Counted from the first letter of the stretch, positions 26,253 through 34,622 are shown. The stretch is DNA of 64,000 bases from an uncultured Lachnospiraceae bacterium (GCA_947164865.1 CAMUYA010000008.1:1-64000); one strand, 5' to 3'. A program made the numbers and translations. The notes: generated by a model from the sequence alone, not told the origin.

Positions 26253-26281
26253 AGTTTACAAAAAAAGTGTGTGATAGTCAA
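26253..26281 (-). promoter_or_regulatory. Promoter of tRNA-Gly
   Basis: TTGACT, 17 bases, TAAACT on the minus strand. The -10 ends about 14 bases before the tRNA 5' end, so the precursor leader is very short. Confidence 0.62.
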
Positions 26282-26341
26282 TATCAAAGATTTAATTTCA
26301 ATCAACTGTCTAAGCATTTACTCCATGATTATTTCTTTACA

Positions 26342-26554
26342 TTATTCGTCCTTACTGTATTCCAGTATATCCCCCGGCTGACAGTCAAGAGCCTCGCAGA
26401 TCGCTTCCAGAGTCGAAAAACGTATGGCGCTTATCTTTCCCGTCTTCATCTTCGACAGGTTAACATTGCTGATCCCGATCTTTTCTGATAGTTCCTTTAA
26501 GGATGATTTCCTGTCCGCCATCACGCGGTCAAGCCTTAATATTATCTTTCCCAT
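26342..26554 (-). CDS. Small XRE/YozG-type transcription regulator
   Basis: 70 residues making a single Cro/C1 helix-turn-helix (SLKELSEKIGISNVNLSKMKTGKISAIRFSTLEAICEALDCQPGDILEY). The closest family in my memory is YozG, which in Firmicutes is nearly always paired with a DUF2975 membrane protein. That is the case here, 12 bases upstream. It is last in a CPBP-DUF2975-XRE operon and may bind the inverted repeat at 27948-27964. Confidence 0.93.
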   Translation of the reverse strand: MGKIILRLDRVMADRKSSLKELSEKIGISNVNLSKMKTGKISAIRFSTLEAICEALDCQPGDILEYSKDE

Positions 26555-26566
26555 ATGATCACCCCC

Positions 26567-27181
26567 TTATAAAGTCTCGTCCGACTGGATCTGGAGAACT
26601 CTTCCGTAGTCCATTATCGCATATACTGCCCATGTGATAAGACCGGCTATAGCAGCCTGTCCCAAGCCTGAGGTCATGGCTATAATAACGTCTATGATGA
26701 TGAGTGCTATTAGAAGCTTTTTTAACACCTTTTCGCTGAAGGGTGTGTCTTCTTTTTTGATGATGTCAAACACCGAATATATCTGGAAAAGGGCAAATGC
26801 AAGGATCGCTATTCCGAAGCTCATTCCTATCAGCGTCAGACCGAGTGAAAAAGCATACGGGGTTTCATCCATGATCTTCTGCCATGCAGGGATAGATGAT
26901 TCAAACTTCAGGTTCTTGAACCATTTCATCACAGCCGGATCCACCTTGGCAAGATACACATTTACATCTCCTATCTTCTGCCCTACAGCCACCTCGTCAT
27001 GTTCCTCCAAAGCCTTTGTTATGCTCTGCTCCATATTCTTCCTGTTTGACACTGTTACAATGCCGCTGATGAGTGAGATCACGCATCCTACTACGCACAC
27101 CATAAAAGCGATACGTGTAACAATACCTGCAACTTTGCAGCTTTTCTTGATTCTCTCTAATTTAACGTTTTCCTGATTCAT
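26567..27181 (-). CDS. DUF2975-type four-helix membrane protein
   Basis: 204 residues with four membrane helices (about 18-42, 105-130, 147-170, 172-190) and an extracellular loop of about 60 residues between the first two. The last helices and the short C-terminal tail match DUF2975 proteins as I recall them. Function unknown; the stable pairing with a YozG-type regulator suggests a membrane sensor or a self-regulated immunity protein. Start is 17 bases from the CPBP stop. Confidence 0.8.
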   Translation of the reverse strand: MNQENVKLERIKKSCKVAGIVTRIAFMVCVVGCVISLISGIVTVSNRKNMEQSITKALEEHDEVAVGQKIGDVNVYLAKVDPAVMKWFKNLKFESSIPAWQKIMDETPYAFSLGLTLIGMSFGIAILAFALFQIYSVFDIIKKEDTPFSEKVLKKLLIALIIIDVIIAMTSGLGQAAIAGLITWAVYAIMDYGRVLQIQSDETL

Positions 27182-27198
27182 GATAATTCTCCTCTCTA

Positions 27199-27861
27199 TT
27201 AAAGCAAAAGTGATGCCATAAGTGTGATAAGTGCGTCATATACGCCATGGGCGATAATGATCGAAAGGGTGGTACAGTTCTTGATCTTCAGCCTGAAGAA
27301 GCAAAACAGTGCGCCGATAAACCCGGTAATGACCATCTGGATAATGTTTCCACTCAGAATGTGGAAAAAACCGAAAAGAACTGAGCTGATGATCACTGCA
27401 AGGAAATCTTTTCCGAAAAGGCTTTTAACCCTTTGATAAATGAAGCCCCGGAATGCGAATTCCTCCGCAAGTCCCACGCCTACTATGCAGTAAAGGAATT
27501 CCCAGCAAAACTGCCATGCATATTTATACCTGGTTCCGTTATCAACATAGTTGCCGAATCCGAGAAGATGGGGAACCAACGTGAGTATGGCCGACATTCC
27601 GATCCCGAGCCCAAGGCCGATAAGGATCTGCAGGCCGATCTTTTCCCTGCTGAAGCCAAATCCGGAAAGCTTCTCCTTACCGGCGATGACTATAATCACC
27701 GGTACGATTGCCGTAAGCCAGTATGCTGCGATGAGAAGTACCATTCTTACTCCGATGGGAAGAAACATGATCCCTTGAACGGCAAAGCTTGTAGCGATCA
27801 GACCTGCCATGATCCCGGCAAACCCAATGATCAGTGTGATGATGCTTTTCTTTCTGCTCAT
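27199..27861 (-). CDS. CPBP family intramembrane metalloprotease (CAAX/Abi type)
   Basis: 220 residues from the ATG at 27861; the in-frame ATG at 27933 lies inside the promoter and cannot be used. About seven helices. The family motifs are intact: EEFAFRGF (EExxxR), SVLFGFFHIL (FxxxH) and AHGVYDAL (HxxxD). Members cleave prenylated or membrane peptides, or protect against bacteriocins. It heads an operon with DUF2975 and XRE genes. Its Shine-Dalgarno (GGAG) is unusually far, about 20 bases, from the ATG. Confidence 0.9.
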   Translation of the reverse strand: MSRKKSIITLIIGFAGIMAGLIATSFAVQGIMFLPIGVRMVLLIAAYWLTAIVPVIIVIAGKEKLSGFGFSREKIGLQILIGLGLGIGMSAILTLVPHLLGFGNYVDNGTRYKYAWQFCWEFLYCIVGVGLAEEFAFRGFIYQRVKSLFGKDFLAVIISSVLFGFFHILSGNIIQMVITGFIGALFCFFRLKIKNCTTLSIIIAHGVYDALITLMASLLL

Positions 27862-27911
27862 AATCTTTATTCTAACGCGTATCTCCTTTTGTTTTTTCAG
27901 CTGATATATGG

Positions 27912-27940
27912 AGTATAAACCATGAAATAACATTTGTCAA
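27912..27940 (-). promoter_or_regulatory. Near-consensus promoter of the CPBP-DUF2975-XRE operon
   Basis: TTGACA, 17 bases, TATACT on the minus strand. Such a strong core promoter beside an inverted repeat suggests the operon is controlled by repression. Confidence 0.85.
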
Positions 27941-27947
27941 TAATAAT

Positions 27948-27964
27948 TTAACGTTTATCGTTAA
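27948..27964. promoter_or_regulatory. Perfect inverted-repeat operator candidate
   Basis: TTAACG-TTTAT-CGTTAA, a perfect 6+5+6 palindrome 7 bases upstream of the -35 hexamer. Size and place suit a small XRE dimer such as the one encoded at the end of the operon. The link is inference. Confidence 0.6.
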
Positions 27965-28051
27965 TTTTTATTCGCCTTATTTTAATTTATTAATGATAAA
28001 GTGCTGTGCAACGATCTATTTTCCGTACTGCCCGTTTTTCATAAAGATGAC

Positions 28052-28080
28052 AAAAAAAGAGAGCTCTCGGCTCTCTTTTT
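28052..28080 (-). terminator. Terminator of the infC operon
   Basis: AGAGAGC-loop-GCTCTCT flanked by seven A on one side and five T on the other, so it can work in both directions. On the minus strand it lies about 47 bases past the rplT stop codon. Confidence 0.8.
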
Positions 28081-28126
28081 AATAATCTCATATCAAATAG
28101 GTAATGCAGATATCCTCTGCTTTTTC

Positions 28127-28483
28127 TTAGCTTACTTTGCTCTTAGCGATCTCTGCAAGCTCCGCAAATCCCTCTGCATCATTTACAGCGAGGTCAGCGA
28201 GTACCTTGCGGTTAAGCTCGATATCAGCCTGCTTAAGGCCATACATAAACTTGCTGTATGAAAGACCGTTGATCCTTGCAGCTGCGTTGATACGTGCGAT
28301 CCAGAGTCTTCTGTACTCACGCTTCTTTTCCTTACGTCCTGCAAATGATGTAGCAAGTGCTCTCATAACGGACTGCTTAGCTACTCTGTACTGATTGCTT
28401 CTTGCGCCTCTGTAGCCCTTAGCGAGCTTAAGAACGCGATTATGCTTTCTTCTGGCATTCATGCCACCTTTTATTCTTGCCAT
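28127..28483 (-). CDS. rplT: Ribosomal protein L20
   Basis: 118 residues, the usual length. The N-terminus [29 protein letters not shown] is diagnostic. L20 assembles into the large subunit and in Firmicutes represses its own operon by binding the leader RNA. The infC leader at 29365-29519 is where this would act. Confidence 0.98.
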   Translation of the reverse strand: MARIKGGMNARRKHNRVLKLAKGYRGARSNQYRVAKQSVMRALATSFAGRKEKKREYRRLWIARINAAARINGLSYSKFMYGLKQADIELNRKVLADLAVNDAEGFAELAEIAKSKVS

Positions 28484-28567
28484 TTTCTTAATCTCCTTTC
28501 AAGACGGAATGCGAAAAACGATGCATTCCCTGTCCGCTTAATATCGCGGGGTTAAACGACTGCCTGA

Positions 28568-28765
28568 TTATGCGTAAGGCAGGATCTTCTTCATGTTCTT
28601 AACATTTGTTGCGTCCGTGATAGCGGGCTTTCTGAGATTTCTCTTATTCTTAGTGGTCTTCTTAGTAAGAATATGACGCTTGTAAGCCTTATTTCTCTTA
28701 AGCTTTCCTGTTCCGGTTACTTTAAAACGCTTTGCAGCGGACCTGCTTGTCTTCATCTTGGGCAT
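28568..28765 (-). CDS. rpmI: Ribosomal protein L35
   Basis: 65 residues starting [20 protein letters not shown], very basic, standard length and standard place between infC and rplT. It is a structural protein of the large ribosomal subunit. Confidence 0.98.
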   Translation of the reverse strand: MPKMKTSRSAAKRFKVTGTGKLKRNKAYKRHILTKKTTKNKRNLRKPAITDATNVKNMKKILPYA

Positions 28766-28820
28766 AACTGTTTCCTCCTGAATAAAATATATATCTTAAC
28801 TGTCAAAATTCATTAGTTGA

Positions 28821-29330
28821 TTAATTCTTTTTTGCAGTTAAAAACAAACTCATGCTTCTGCCTTCAACCTTGGCGGGCTTTTCGATAACCGCCACATCGT
28901 TAAGAGCTTCCGCAAAATCATCCAAGACATGCTTGGTGGTGTTCATATGTGCCATCTCACGGCCACGGAAACGAAGTGTTACCTTTACCTTGTCTCCTTT
29001 GGTAAGGAATTTCCTTGCGGCATTGACCTTTGTGTTGAGATCGTTGGAGTCGATATTGGGTGAAAGACGTATCTCCTTTATCTCAACCTGATGCTGCTTC
29101 TTTTTGTTTTCCTTTTCCTTACGGAGCTGTTCGTACTTGTACTTTCCGTAATCGACTATCCTGCAGACCGGTGGCTGTGCTGTGGGCGCAACCTTTACAA
29201 GGTCAAGCTCTGCCTCATCTGCAAGCGCCTGTGCCTCTCTCGAAGACATAATTCCGAGCTGCTCACCGTTAACACCGATCACGCGGACTTCCTTGTCGCG
29301 TATCTGCTCATTGATCATTAAATCGCTAAT
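28821..29330 (-). CDS. infC: Translation initiation factor IF-3, AUU start codon
   Basis: 169 residues if initiated at ATT 29328-29330. AGGAGG stands 9 bases before this ATT but 21 bases before the first ATG (29318), so the rare ATT is the real start. It adds the residues (M)SDL before MINEQIRDKEVRVIG. IF-3 proofreads start codons and, as known for E. coli, represses translation from its own non-AUG start. The N-domain, linker (about 80-90) and C-domain (RGREMAHMNTTKHVLDDF) are all present. First gene of the operon with rpmI and rplT. Confidence 0.96.
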   Translation of the reverse strand: MSDLMINEQIRDKEVRVIGVNGEQLGIMSSREAQALADEAELDLVKVAPTAQPPVCRIVDYGKYKYEQLRKEKENKKKQHQVEIKEIRLSPNIDSNDLNTKVNAARKFLTKGDKVKVTLRFRGREMAHMNTTKHVLDDFAEALNDVAVIEKPAKVEGRSMSLFLTAKKN

Positions 29331-29364
29331 GGCTGTTTACCTCCTATAGCCGACTTCATAAAAA

Positions 29365-29399
29365 TGAAAAAAAAGTGGATAGACACCAATCTATCCACT
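29365..29399 (-). terminator. Attenuator terminator upstream of infC
   Basis: A perfect stem GTGGATAG-ATTGGTGT-CTATCCAC followed by eight T on the minus strand, about 20 bases before the infC ribosome binding site. A terminator ahead of the gene means premature termination is part of regulation. Confidence 0.9.
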
Positions 29400-29519
29400 C
29401 GAAATCACATTAACAGACCACAGATCATGCGGTATAATAATGGACGGTTACGCTTACGAGCTCACTTAAGGCTGTAAGGTGAGAGCGGATACTCTTCTTG
29501 ATGTCCTTGTTTTAAGCAC
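29365..29519 (-). ncRNA. infC operon leader with attenuator (L20 leader type)
   Basis: The leader runs from the predicted start near 29519 to the terminator at 29365-29399. It contains a long imperfect pairing region (CGCTCTCACCTTACAGCC.. with ..AAGTGAGCTCGTAAGCG) upstream of a strong terminator placed before infC. In low-GC Gram-positives this arrangement is the L20-controlled leader. I infer the class from layout; no covariance search was possible. Confidence 0.7.
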
Positions 29520-29525
29520 TCTGAT

Positions 29526-29554
29526 AAAATAACACATCTAAAGTAACGTGTCAA
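29526..29554 (-). promoter_or_regulatory. Promoter of the infC operon
   Basis: TTGACA, 17 bases, TATTTT on the minus strand, giving a leader of about 190 bases to the infC start codon. Confidence 0.75.
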
Positions 29555-29599
29555 CAGTTTTTTCTTTTTTATTTTGGCATTTATTTTCTTTTGACACTT

Positions 29600-31027
29600 T
29601 TATTTTCTTTCAGCTATCTCGCTGACCATGCGTTTATATTCTTTCTCATCGATCTTATATCCCGCTTTCATGATAAGCCGGGCGGCTATCATAACAATAA
29701 GAGGGATCGCGACCATGCCTATGCGGAGAGTGAGTGTCTGGGAGGGCTCTACCGTGGCGATGATCCTGTCTGCGGTACCCAGCGCTTCCTCGCTCGAGAG
29801 CTCTCCGCTTCCTATCTTGACTTCAAGATCGCTGATATTCTGGCTCACGGCGTAAATGCCGCTCACGATCAGTATCAGTGAAGCCGTGCCCTGATTAAGA
29901 GCTCCGGAAAACTTGGAAGCAAAGGATCTTATGGCTGAAATAATACTGTCGTGACGCTCCCCGAACCGGTATTCGTCATATTCTATGGTATTGTTTATCA
30001 TTACCACCATCGCAAGGTTAATAAGGCCCTGGCAGAAGAAAATGATCAATCCCGTTGCCATAAGAAGGATGATGTTTTTGGGTATTATATAACCGAATCC
30101 GAGCAGGACGAGATAACCCACTATCAGCACGATCATGCATATGGTATAAATCCTGCTTCTGCTTACCCTTGCCGACAGAACCGGATACACAAATTGGGCG
30201 GCAAGAGTGCCGAGTCCGTACATTACGGTGAAATATGTCACAAGGTCTCCGCTTCCGGAATATCCGAATTCAAAATAGAAAAAGTTAACTGCCAAAAGGA
30301 GAAGCAGCTGCTGCCCGACACAGAATAAGACATAGGATATACCTGATATGACAAGCTGGTCGTTCCTTTTAAGGATCTTAAACATAGACCTTATATTTAC
30401 CTGCTCTGCATTATCCTTTCGCTCCTTTTCGGTAACACCCAGGAAGGTGAGTGTCTGAAATAAAAGGAATGCCAGTGCCACTATGAGGCCGACGATCCTG
30501 AATGCGGATACTGCATTTCCGGCTATGACCATAGGTACCACTCCTGCAACGGAGAACTGTCCGACGCAAACGAAGATGCCCATGAGAGTCACGAGCGAAT
30601 CTCTCTCCTTGGGATCGCTGGAAAGGCTGGGAAGCATTCCCCAGTATGCGATATCGTTAATGGTGTAAGTCATTCCCCACAGCAGATACATTATGCAAAA
30701 GAATATGACAAATGCCCACCCGGTAGGACGCACCGTAAACATAAGAGCGATCACTATCGCATTGAGCACAGCTCCAACAATGATAAACGGCCTGTATTTC
30801 CCGGTCTTAAAATGACTGTTCTCGATTATGGAACTCATAAGCAGATCGTTAACCGCGTCCCATATCATGCACACAACCATGGTTACGGATATCACGGTGA
30901 ACTGTATCACCTCAAGCTTCATGGTGTACTGGATGTATGTAAGGAGGAACATGCTCACAAGAGTGTAAGCGGCATCTCGCCCCGTAGCTCCCACGCAATA
31001 TGACCATTTTGTTTTCTTATCGACCAT
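29600..31027 (-). CDS. GPH-family sugar:cation symporter (MFS)
   Basis: 475 residues with twelve membrane helices. The opening WSYCVGATGRDAAYTLVSMFLLTY, the DAVNDLLMSSIIENSHFKTGKYRPFI loop between TM2 and TM3 and NNTIEYDEYRFGERHDSIISAIRSFASKFSGAL are signatures of the glycoside-pentoside-hexuronide group (XynB/MelB-like). It probably imports short xylo- or arabino-oligosaccharides, judging from the GH43 gene 68 bases upstream. No terminator is obvious after it, only an AT-rich stretch. Confidence 0.93.
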   Translation of the reverse strand: MVDKKTKWSYCVGATGRDAAYTLVSMFLLTYIQYTMKLEVIQFTVISVTMVVCMIWDAVNDLLMSSIIENSHFKTGKYRPFIIVGAVLNAIVIALMFTVRPTGWAFVIFFCIMYLLWGMTYTINDIAYWGMLPSLSSDPKERDSLVTLMGIFVCVGQFSVAGVVPMVIAGNAVSAFRIVGLIVALAFLLFQTLTFLGVTEKERKDNAEQVNIRSMFKILKRNDQLVISGISYVLFCVGQQLLLLLAVNFFYFEFGYSGSGDLVTYFTVMYGLGTLAAQFVYPVLSARVSRSRIYTICMIVLIVGYLVLLGFGYIIPKNIILLMATGLIIFFCQGLINLAMVVMINNTIEYDEYRFGERHDSIISAIRSFASKFSGALNQGTASLILIVSGIYAVSQNISDLEVKIGSGELSSEEALGTADRIIATVEPSQTLTLRIGMVAIPLIVMIAARLIMKAGYKIDEKEYKRMVSEIAERK

Positions 31028-31095
31028 GACTTATACCTTTTCAATCTTATAAACTGAGCCCATCTGTTTCAATCTGTCGTTTTTGTTTTCTTTGG

Positions 31096-32013
31096 TTAAA
31101 CTTCATCCACCCCGTCACATTTGGGGATCACATCTATGGACCCATCCTCGTTATAGGTAAACTCCGCAACGCAGACGCTTCTGTGGAAAAGGCTTCCCCC
31201 GGGAAGCTCTCCTGTGTGGTAAAAGAGATAGGAATGCCCCTTGAAATCCGCGATTCCGGGATGGTTTGTAAAGACACCTCCCTCGCTTGTCATGAGCACT
31301 CCTCCGTATTTCCATGGGCCGGTAGGGCCTTCGGATGTTGAATATGCAAGATGCTCATCCTGCTCTCCTACGGCAAATGCGGCGTACACCATGTAATAAA
31401 GGCCGTTTTTCTTATAAAACCAGGGGCCCTCCCCGTAGGATGTTCCTGTATCGTGGCTGCCTTTGTTAAAGGCTTCCTCGGTCATAGGCACCTTCACAAT
31501 GCCCACCTTCTCGTCATAGGAGATCATATCCTCGTTCAAAAGAACATATCTGAGTTCGGGATTACCGAAATAGAGATAAGCCTGTCCGTCATCATCTATA
31601 TAGACCGTCGGATCGATATCGTTCCAGTCACCCTCTGCGATGAGCGGGTGGCCAAGATCCTTGAACGGCCCTGTGGGGCTGTCGGAGATACCTACCGCGA
31701 TAGCCATTCCGTCATCCTTTTTGTGTACGGGGCAGTACAGATAATACTTTCCGTTTCTCTCGATGCATTGGGGAGCCCATGCCCTGTCGTCCGCCCACTC
31801 AATATCATCAAGTGAAAAAATCTTTCCATGATCGGTCCAATTGACCATATCCTTTGTGGAAAAGCATCTCCAGTCGTACATGGTGTAGAAATTGTTCACG
31901 AGTTCGTCCTCGTCATGTGTGGTGTAGAGATACAAAGTATCTCCAAGTACCATAGGCGCGGGATCTGCTGTATAGATGTTTTTCATTATAGGGTTGGAGC
32001 TACGATTTTTCAT
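31096..32013 (-). CDS. Glycoside hydrolase family 43, intracellular
   Basis: 305 residues from the ATG at 32013 behind AAGGGA; an in-frame ATG at 32055 is less likely. No signal peptide, so it acts in the cytoplasm. The five-bladed propeller fold shows the three acidic residues expected in GH43: the Asp of ADPAPMV, the Asp of WNDIDPTVY and the Glu of YGEGPWFYKK. Family members are beta-xylosidases or alpha-L-arabinofuranosidases acting on plant hemicellulose fragments. It is paired with the GPH symporter, giving an import-then-hydrolyse unit. There is no C-terminal carbohydrate-binding module. Confidence 0.93.
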   Translation of the reverse strand: MKNRSSNPIMKNIYTADPAPMVLGDTLYLYTTHDEDELVNNFYTMYDWRCFSTKDMVNWTDHGKIFSLDDIEWADDRAWAPQCIERNGKYYLYCPVHKKDDGMAIAVGISDSPTGPFKDLGHPLIAEGDWNDIDPTVYIDDDGQAYLYFGNPELRYVLLNEDMISYDEKVGIVKVPMTEEAFNKGSHDTGTSYGEGPWFYKKNGLYYMVYAAFAVGEQDEHLAYSTSEGPTGPWKYGGVLMTSEGGVFTNHPGIADFKGHSYLFYHTGELPGGSLFHRSVCVAEFTYNEDGSIDVIPKCDGVDEV

Positions 32014-32115
32014 AAGATGATGTCCCTTTCTTTCGGCTGTTTTTCCTTTTTTCAATACTGTGCTTTATTACCGAGGCTTGTATATCTGATGCTCTTTTTA
32101 ATCCGGATACTCTGT

Positions 32116-32658
32116 TTATTCCAGATACTTCGTTCTCTCTCCGCCGATATATTTTAACCTGCTGTAACCTGCTATTACGACGGCTTCTCCGATCCTGTTA
32201 TTTTCAAGCTTTATCGGAACCACCACAGGCCTCATATGCATTCCGACCATCACACCGCCTATATCGACCCCGATAACGGCGGATGAAGCTATGTCTTCCA
32301 CAACAACCGGATCTTTTAATGAGTGGTAATGCTTTGTGGCGAACGCGCCTCCGGCCTTTCTGTGTGGAACAGCGTTTACGATAGTAAATCCATGCTTTAA
32401 TGCCACTTCTTTTTCTAGTACCAGCGCTCTGTTTAAATGCTCACAGCACTGAACGGCTATATCATATTTATCTCCGATAGCTTCGCAGGCAGCACGGTAC
32501 AGTTCTTCCGCCACTTCCTCGCTGGAGTTCGTCCCGGGCTTATCTCCCAGCACTGTGCTGGTTGAGCACCCGATGACAAGCAGATCTCCGATCTCCGGTC
32601 TGCTTTTTTCCATCACTTCGGAAAAAACGCTCTTAGCCTGCTCATAAATACCTGTCAT
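32116..32658 (-). CDS. YwlG/DUF436 family protein (TIGR01440, UPF0340)
   Basis: 180 residues from the ATG at 32658 with GAGGA upstream. Recognised by LLVIGCSTSTVLGDKPGTNSSEEVAEELY, QCCEHLNRALVLEKE, NAVPHRKAGGAFATKHY and the VIGVDIGGVMVGMHMRPVVVPI region. The biochemical function of this conserved family is not established. It may share a transcript with the GH43 gene (102 bases downstream), but nothing ties their roles. Confidence 0.93.
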   Translation of the reverse strand: MTGIYEQAKSVFSEVMEKSRPEIGDLLVIGCSTSTVLGDKPGTNSSEEVAEELYRAACEAIGDKYDIAVQCCEHLNRALVLEKEVALKHGFTIVNAVPHRKAGGAFATKHYHSLKDPVVVEDIASSAVIGVDIGGVMVGMHMRPVVVPIKLENNRIGEAVVIAGYSRLKYIGGERTKYLE

Positions 32659-32754
32659 CTTTACTAATCCTCGCTTCTTCATTGCAGTTATTACGATAAA
32701 CATTTTATCACAATCAGTTCATATGTGCGAAAAAAGTGTCACATTTACAAAGAG

Positions 32755-32901
32755 AATACATATGATGCCGTGATAAGCTGTGAGAATCCTGAACTTTCAA
32801 AAAACTGCTGCAGCTCTTTGCTCTCCCCTAAAAGGCATGTATATCTTATGTCTCTGAAGAGCCCTATAAACCAGACTCTTTGTTCCAGCAACGAAAACTA
32901 A
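32755..32901 (-). pseudogene. Possible C-terminal remnant of an acetyltransferase-like gene
   Basis: An open stretch of 48 codons ends in TAA with no plausible start or ribosome site. The translation includes LLGESKELQQFFESSGFSQL, which resembles the last strand and helix of GNAT acetyltransferases (the F-Y/F-E-x-x-GF motif). It sits exactly where the sequence turns AT-rich, at the left edge of the accessory region. It may be the leftover of a gene cut by insertion or deletion. The match is weak and made by eye. Confidence 0.3.
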
Positions 32902-32912
32902 CTCTAAACAAT

Positions 32913-32948
32913 AACTGCACCTGTGGCAGAAATGCCGCAGGTGCAGTT
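32913..32948 (-). terminator. Strong hairpin after the lipoprotein gene
   Basis: Sixteen-base stem AACTGCACCTG(T/C)GGCA with a GAAA tetraloop and one G-T pair. The minus-strand 3' side is ATTGTTTAG, a poor T tract. It lies 58 bases past the lipoprotein stop codon and probably ends or stabilises that transcript. Confidence 0.6.
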
Positions 32949-33005
32949 ACTTAAACAGAGTTGAACTGAGTATTTGAGAGATGCTTTTTCAGTCAGCACA
33001 TACCA

Positions 33006-34088
33006 CTAATTGATCGAATTAACGATCTCTTCAAACAGTTCCAAGTTTTCTTCATTTACTTCATAGTAATTGTTGTAGCTTATATTAAGCATATTTCCGT
33101 CGATTTCGATAAAAAAGGCTCTAGTATACATATTCATCCCCACTACAGTATTGTATCCTGACCAATCAAATACAGCCACTCTTTTACCATTTTTCAGGGT
33201 TTTCAGTGTTCGGCTTTCCTCGCAAAAATCTGTATATCCATCCTTCATTGCTTCAATAAAGCTATCAAGAAAGCTGTTAATAGCGTCATTATTATCAAAT
33301 ACAAAACCCGACCCCTCCTGTACAAAAAGCATCAACATCCCGCCATCAGGGTAATAATACATGTATTTTCCGTCATCTGAATAGTTTGCTTCTCCCCATT
33401 CCACTGGTATTTGGAATGAGATATTTCTAAAACTGCCTTCTTTCCATTCAACAAATGAGTCATTCCAATCTTCACCCTCATAATCTCCCCATAAAACTGA
33501 TGTTATAATGCTACCATCTGTACTGTCCCAAATCATATTCATAAAAATAGCCGGGTATATATATACTTCAGAGAATCCCTGATATATACCCTTTGCAATA
33601 ACGCTGTGACCAATTAAATCATCATATATTTTTTTATCTACTTCCGTATAATCAAGACCAATTAACCACCCTTCCCCCTCGTCCGTATATAATATACAAA
33701 AAAGGGTATCTCCTCCCATCACACTAACTTCTTTTATTGTTCCTTTCACCCAGATTTTGTCACCGCCATACCCATTCTCATTAGCGGCAGAATTATACTT
33801 CTCATATTCTCCAAATATATAGCCTTCAGTAAATCCTTTGGGAACCTCATGTTCCTGCAAATTCACTGTATCATTTTCTTTATCATCAGTAATACTGTTG
33901 TCCGACGTCTCCGTTTGAGTATTCTTTTCTTCTATAAATCCCTTATCATCTTTACCTTCTATTCCGATAATCTCAACTTGCTTCCTGTCCCCGACTAATT
34001 CCTTAAGAGCACTAATCTTAGTACACGCTGTAAAAACAAAAGCAAGCGCAAGAATACTAACAAATATTACTATTTTTTTATTTTGCAT
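33006..34088 (-). CDS. Lipoprotein with an OB-like middle and a C-terminal domain, last gene of the TerB/zinc-ribbon operon
   Basis: 360 residues. A lipoprotein signal ends at a lipobox FVFTAC (Cys22). An acidic disordered linker covers about 23-85. The middle part (about 86-190: GEYEKYNSAANENG, DKIWVKGTIKEVSVMGGDTLFCILY, HSVIAKGIYQGFSEVYIYPAIFM) looks like an OB-fold domain; the C-terminal part (about 210-360) begins with an EWKEGSFRNISFQIPVEWGE strand pair. I do not recognise a named family. Codon use is AT-rich like its neighbours. It lies 48 bases after the previous gene. Confidence 0.82.
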   Translation of the reverse strand: MQNKKIVIFVSILALAFVFTACTKISALKELVGDRKQVEIIGIEGKDDKGFIEEKNTQTETSDNSITDDKENDTVNLQEHEVPKGFTEGYIFGEYEKYNSAANENGYGGDKIWVKGTIKEVSVMGGDTLFCILYTDEGEGWLIGLDYTEVDKKIYDDLIGHSVIAKGIYQGFSEVYIYPAIFMNMIWDSTDGSIITSVLWGDYEGEDWNDSFVEWKEGSFRNISFQIPVEWGEANYSDDGKYMYYYPDGGMLMLFVQEGSGFVFDNNDAINSFLDSFIEAMKDGYTDFCEESRTLKTLKNGKRVAVFDWSGYNTVVGMNMYTRAFFIEIDGNMLNISYNNYYEVNEENLELFEEIVNSIN

Positions 34089-34136
34089 GATGAATACCTC
34101 TCAGCATCAATATTATCTGATACTTGTTTCTGTTCT

Positions 34137-34610
34137 CTAATGCATTCCAACAATAATGATAGCAATCGTTATTGCTAATCCCGCTACAGGTATAGCTGCT
34201 ACAGACAACCCCTTAAGTTTCCATTTCTTTACAAGCGAAACTATAGAAAGTCCAATAGCGCCACTCCCCACTATAAGTGTCATCCACCATGGCTCGGCAA
34301 ACCAGCTTATAATTGCAAATACTAGAGCGGCTATACCAAAAGATATAGTCCAAGTCGGAGCAGAATCGGTACCTATATCTGTAAAAAAGCGGGAATTGTC
34401 ATCATTAAGACTTCTCTTTTCCATAGTAGGTAAAACCGGTGTCGGATTTGACACCAAGTACTCTGAATGTTCTGTGCTGACATCGGTTTCTGTATTGGAA
34501 CTGCTGCCTAACTGAATTCTTGACCCACAATCATTACAAAACACAAAGGTTCTTTCTGTATTCGCAACCACTTTTTGTCCACAAAATGGGCAGAAAATAT
34601 TTACTTTCAT
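34137..34610 (-). CDS. Zinc-ribbon protein with C-terminal membrane helices
   Basis: 157 residues. An N-terminal zinc ribbon with CPFCGQK and CNDCGSR (C7, C10, C25, C28 approximately), a Ser/Thr/Glu-rich linker to about residue 85, then three membrane helices with a short Lys-rich loop (VKKWKLKG). It has the same plan as the next gene upstream but is smaller. No enzyme motif is visible. It is preceded at 12 bases by the larger zinc-ribbon membrane gene, so the products are probably made together. Confidence 0.85.
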   Translation of the reverse strand: MKVNIFCPFCGQKVVANTERTFVFCNDCGSRIQLGSSSNTETDVSTEHSEYLVSNPTPVLPTMEKRSLNDDNSRFFTDIGTDSAPTWTISFGIAALVFAIISWFAEPWWMTLIVGSGAIGLSIVSLVKKWKLKGLSVAAIPVAGLAITIAIIIVGMH

Positions 34611-34622
34611 GAATCTTTCTCC

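Noticed and set aside
27862..27933. Upstream ATG at 27933 for the CPBP protease
   Set aside because: It falls inside the -35 to -10 spacer of a near-consensus promoter, so it cannot be in the mRNA.
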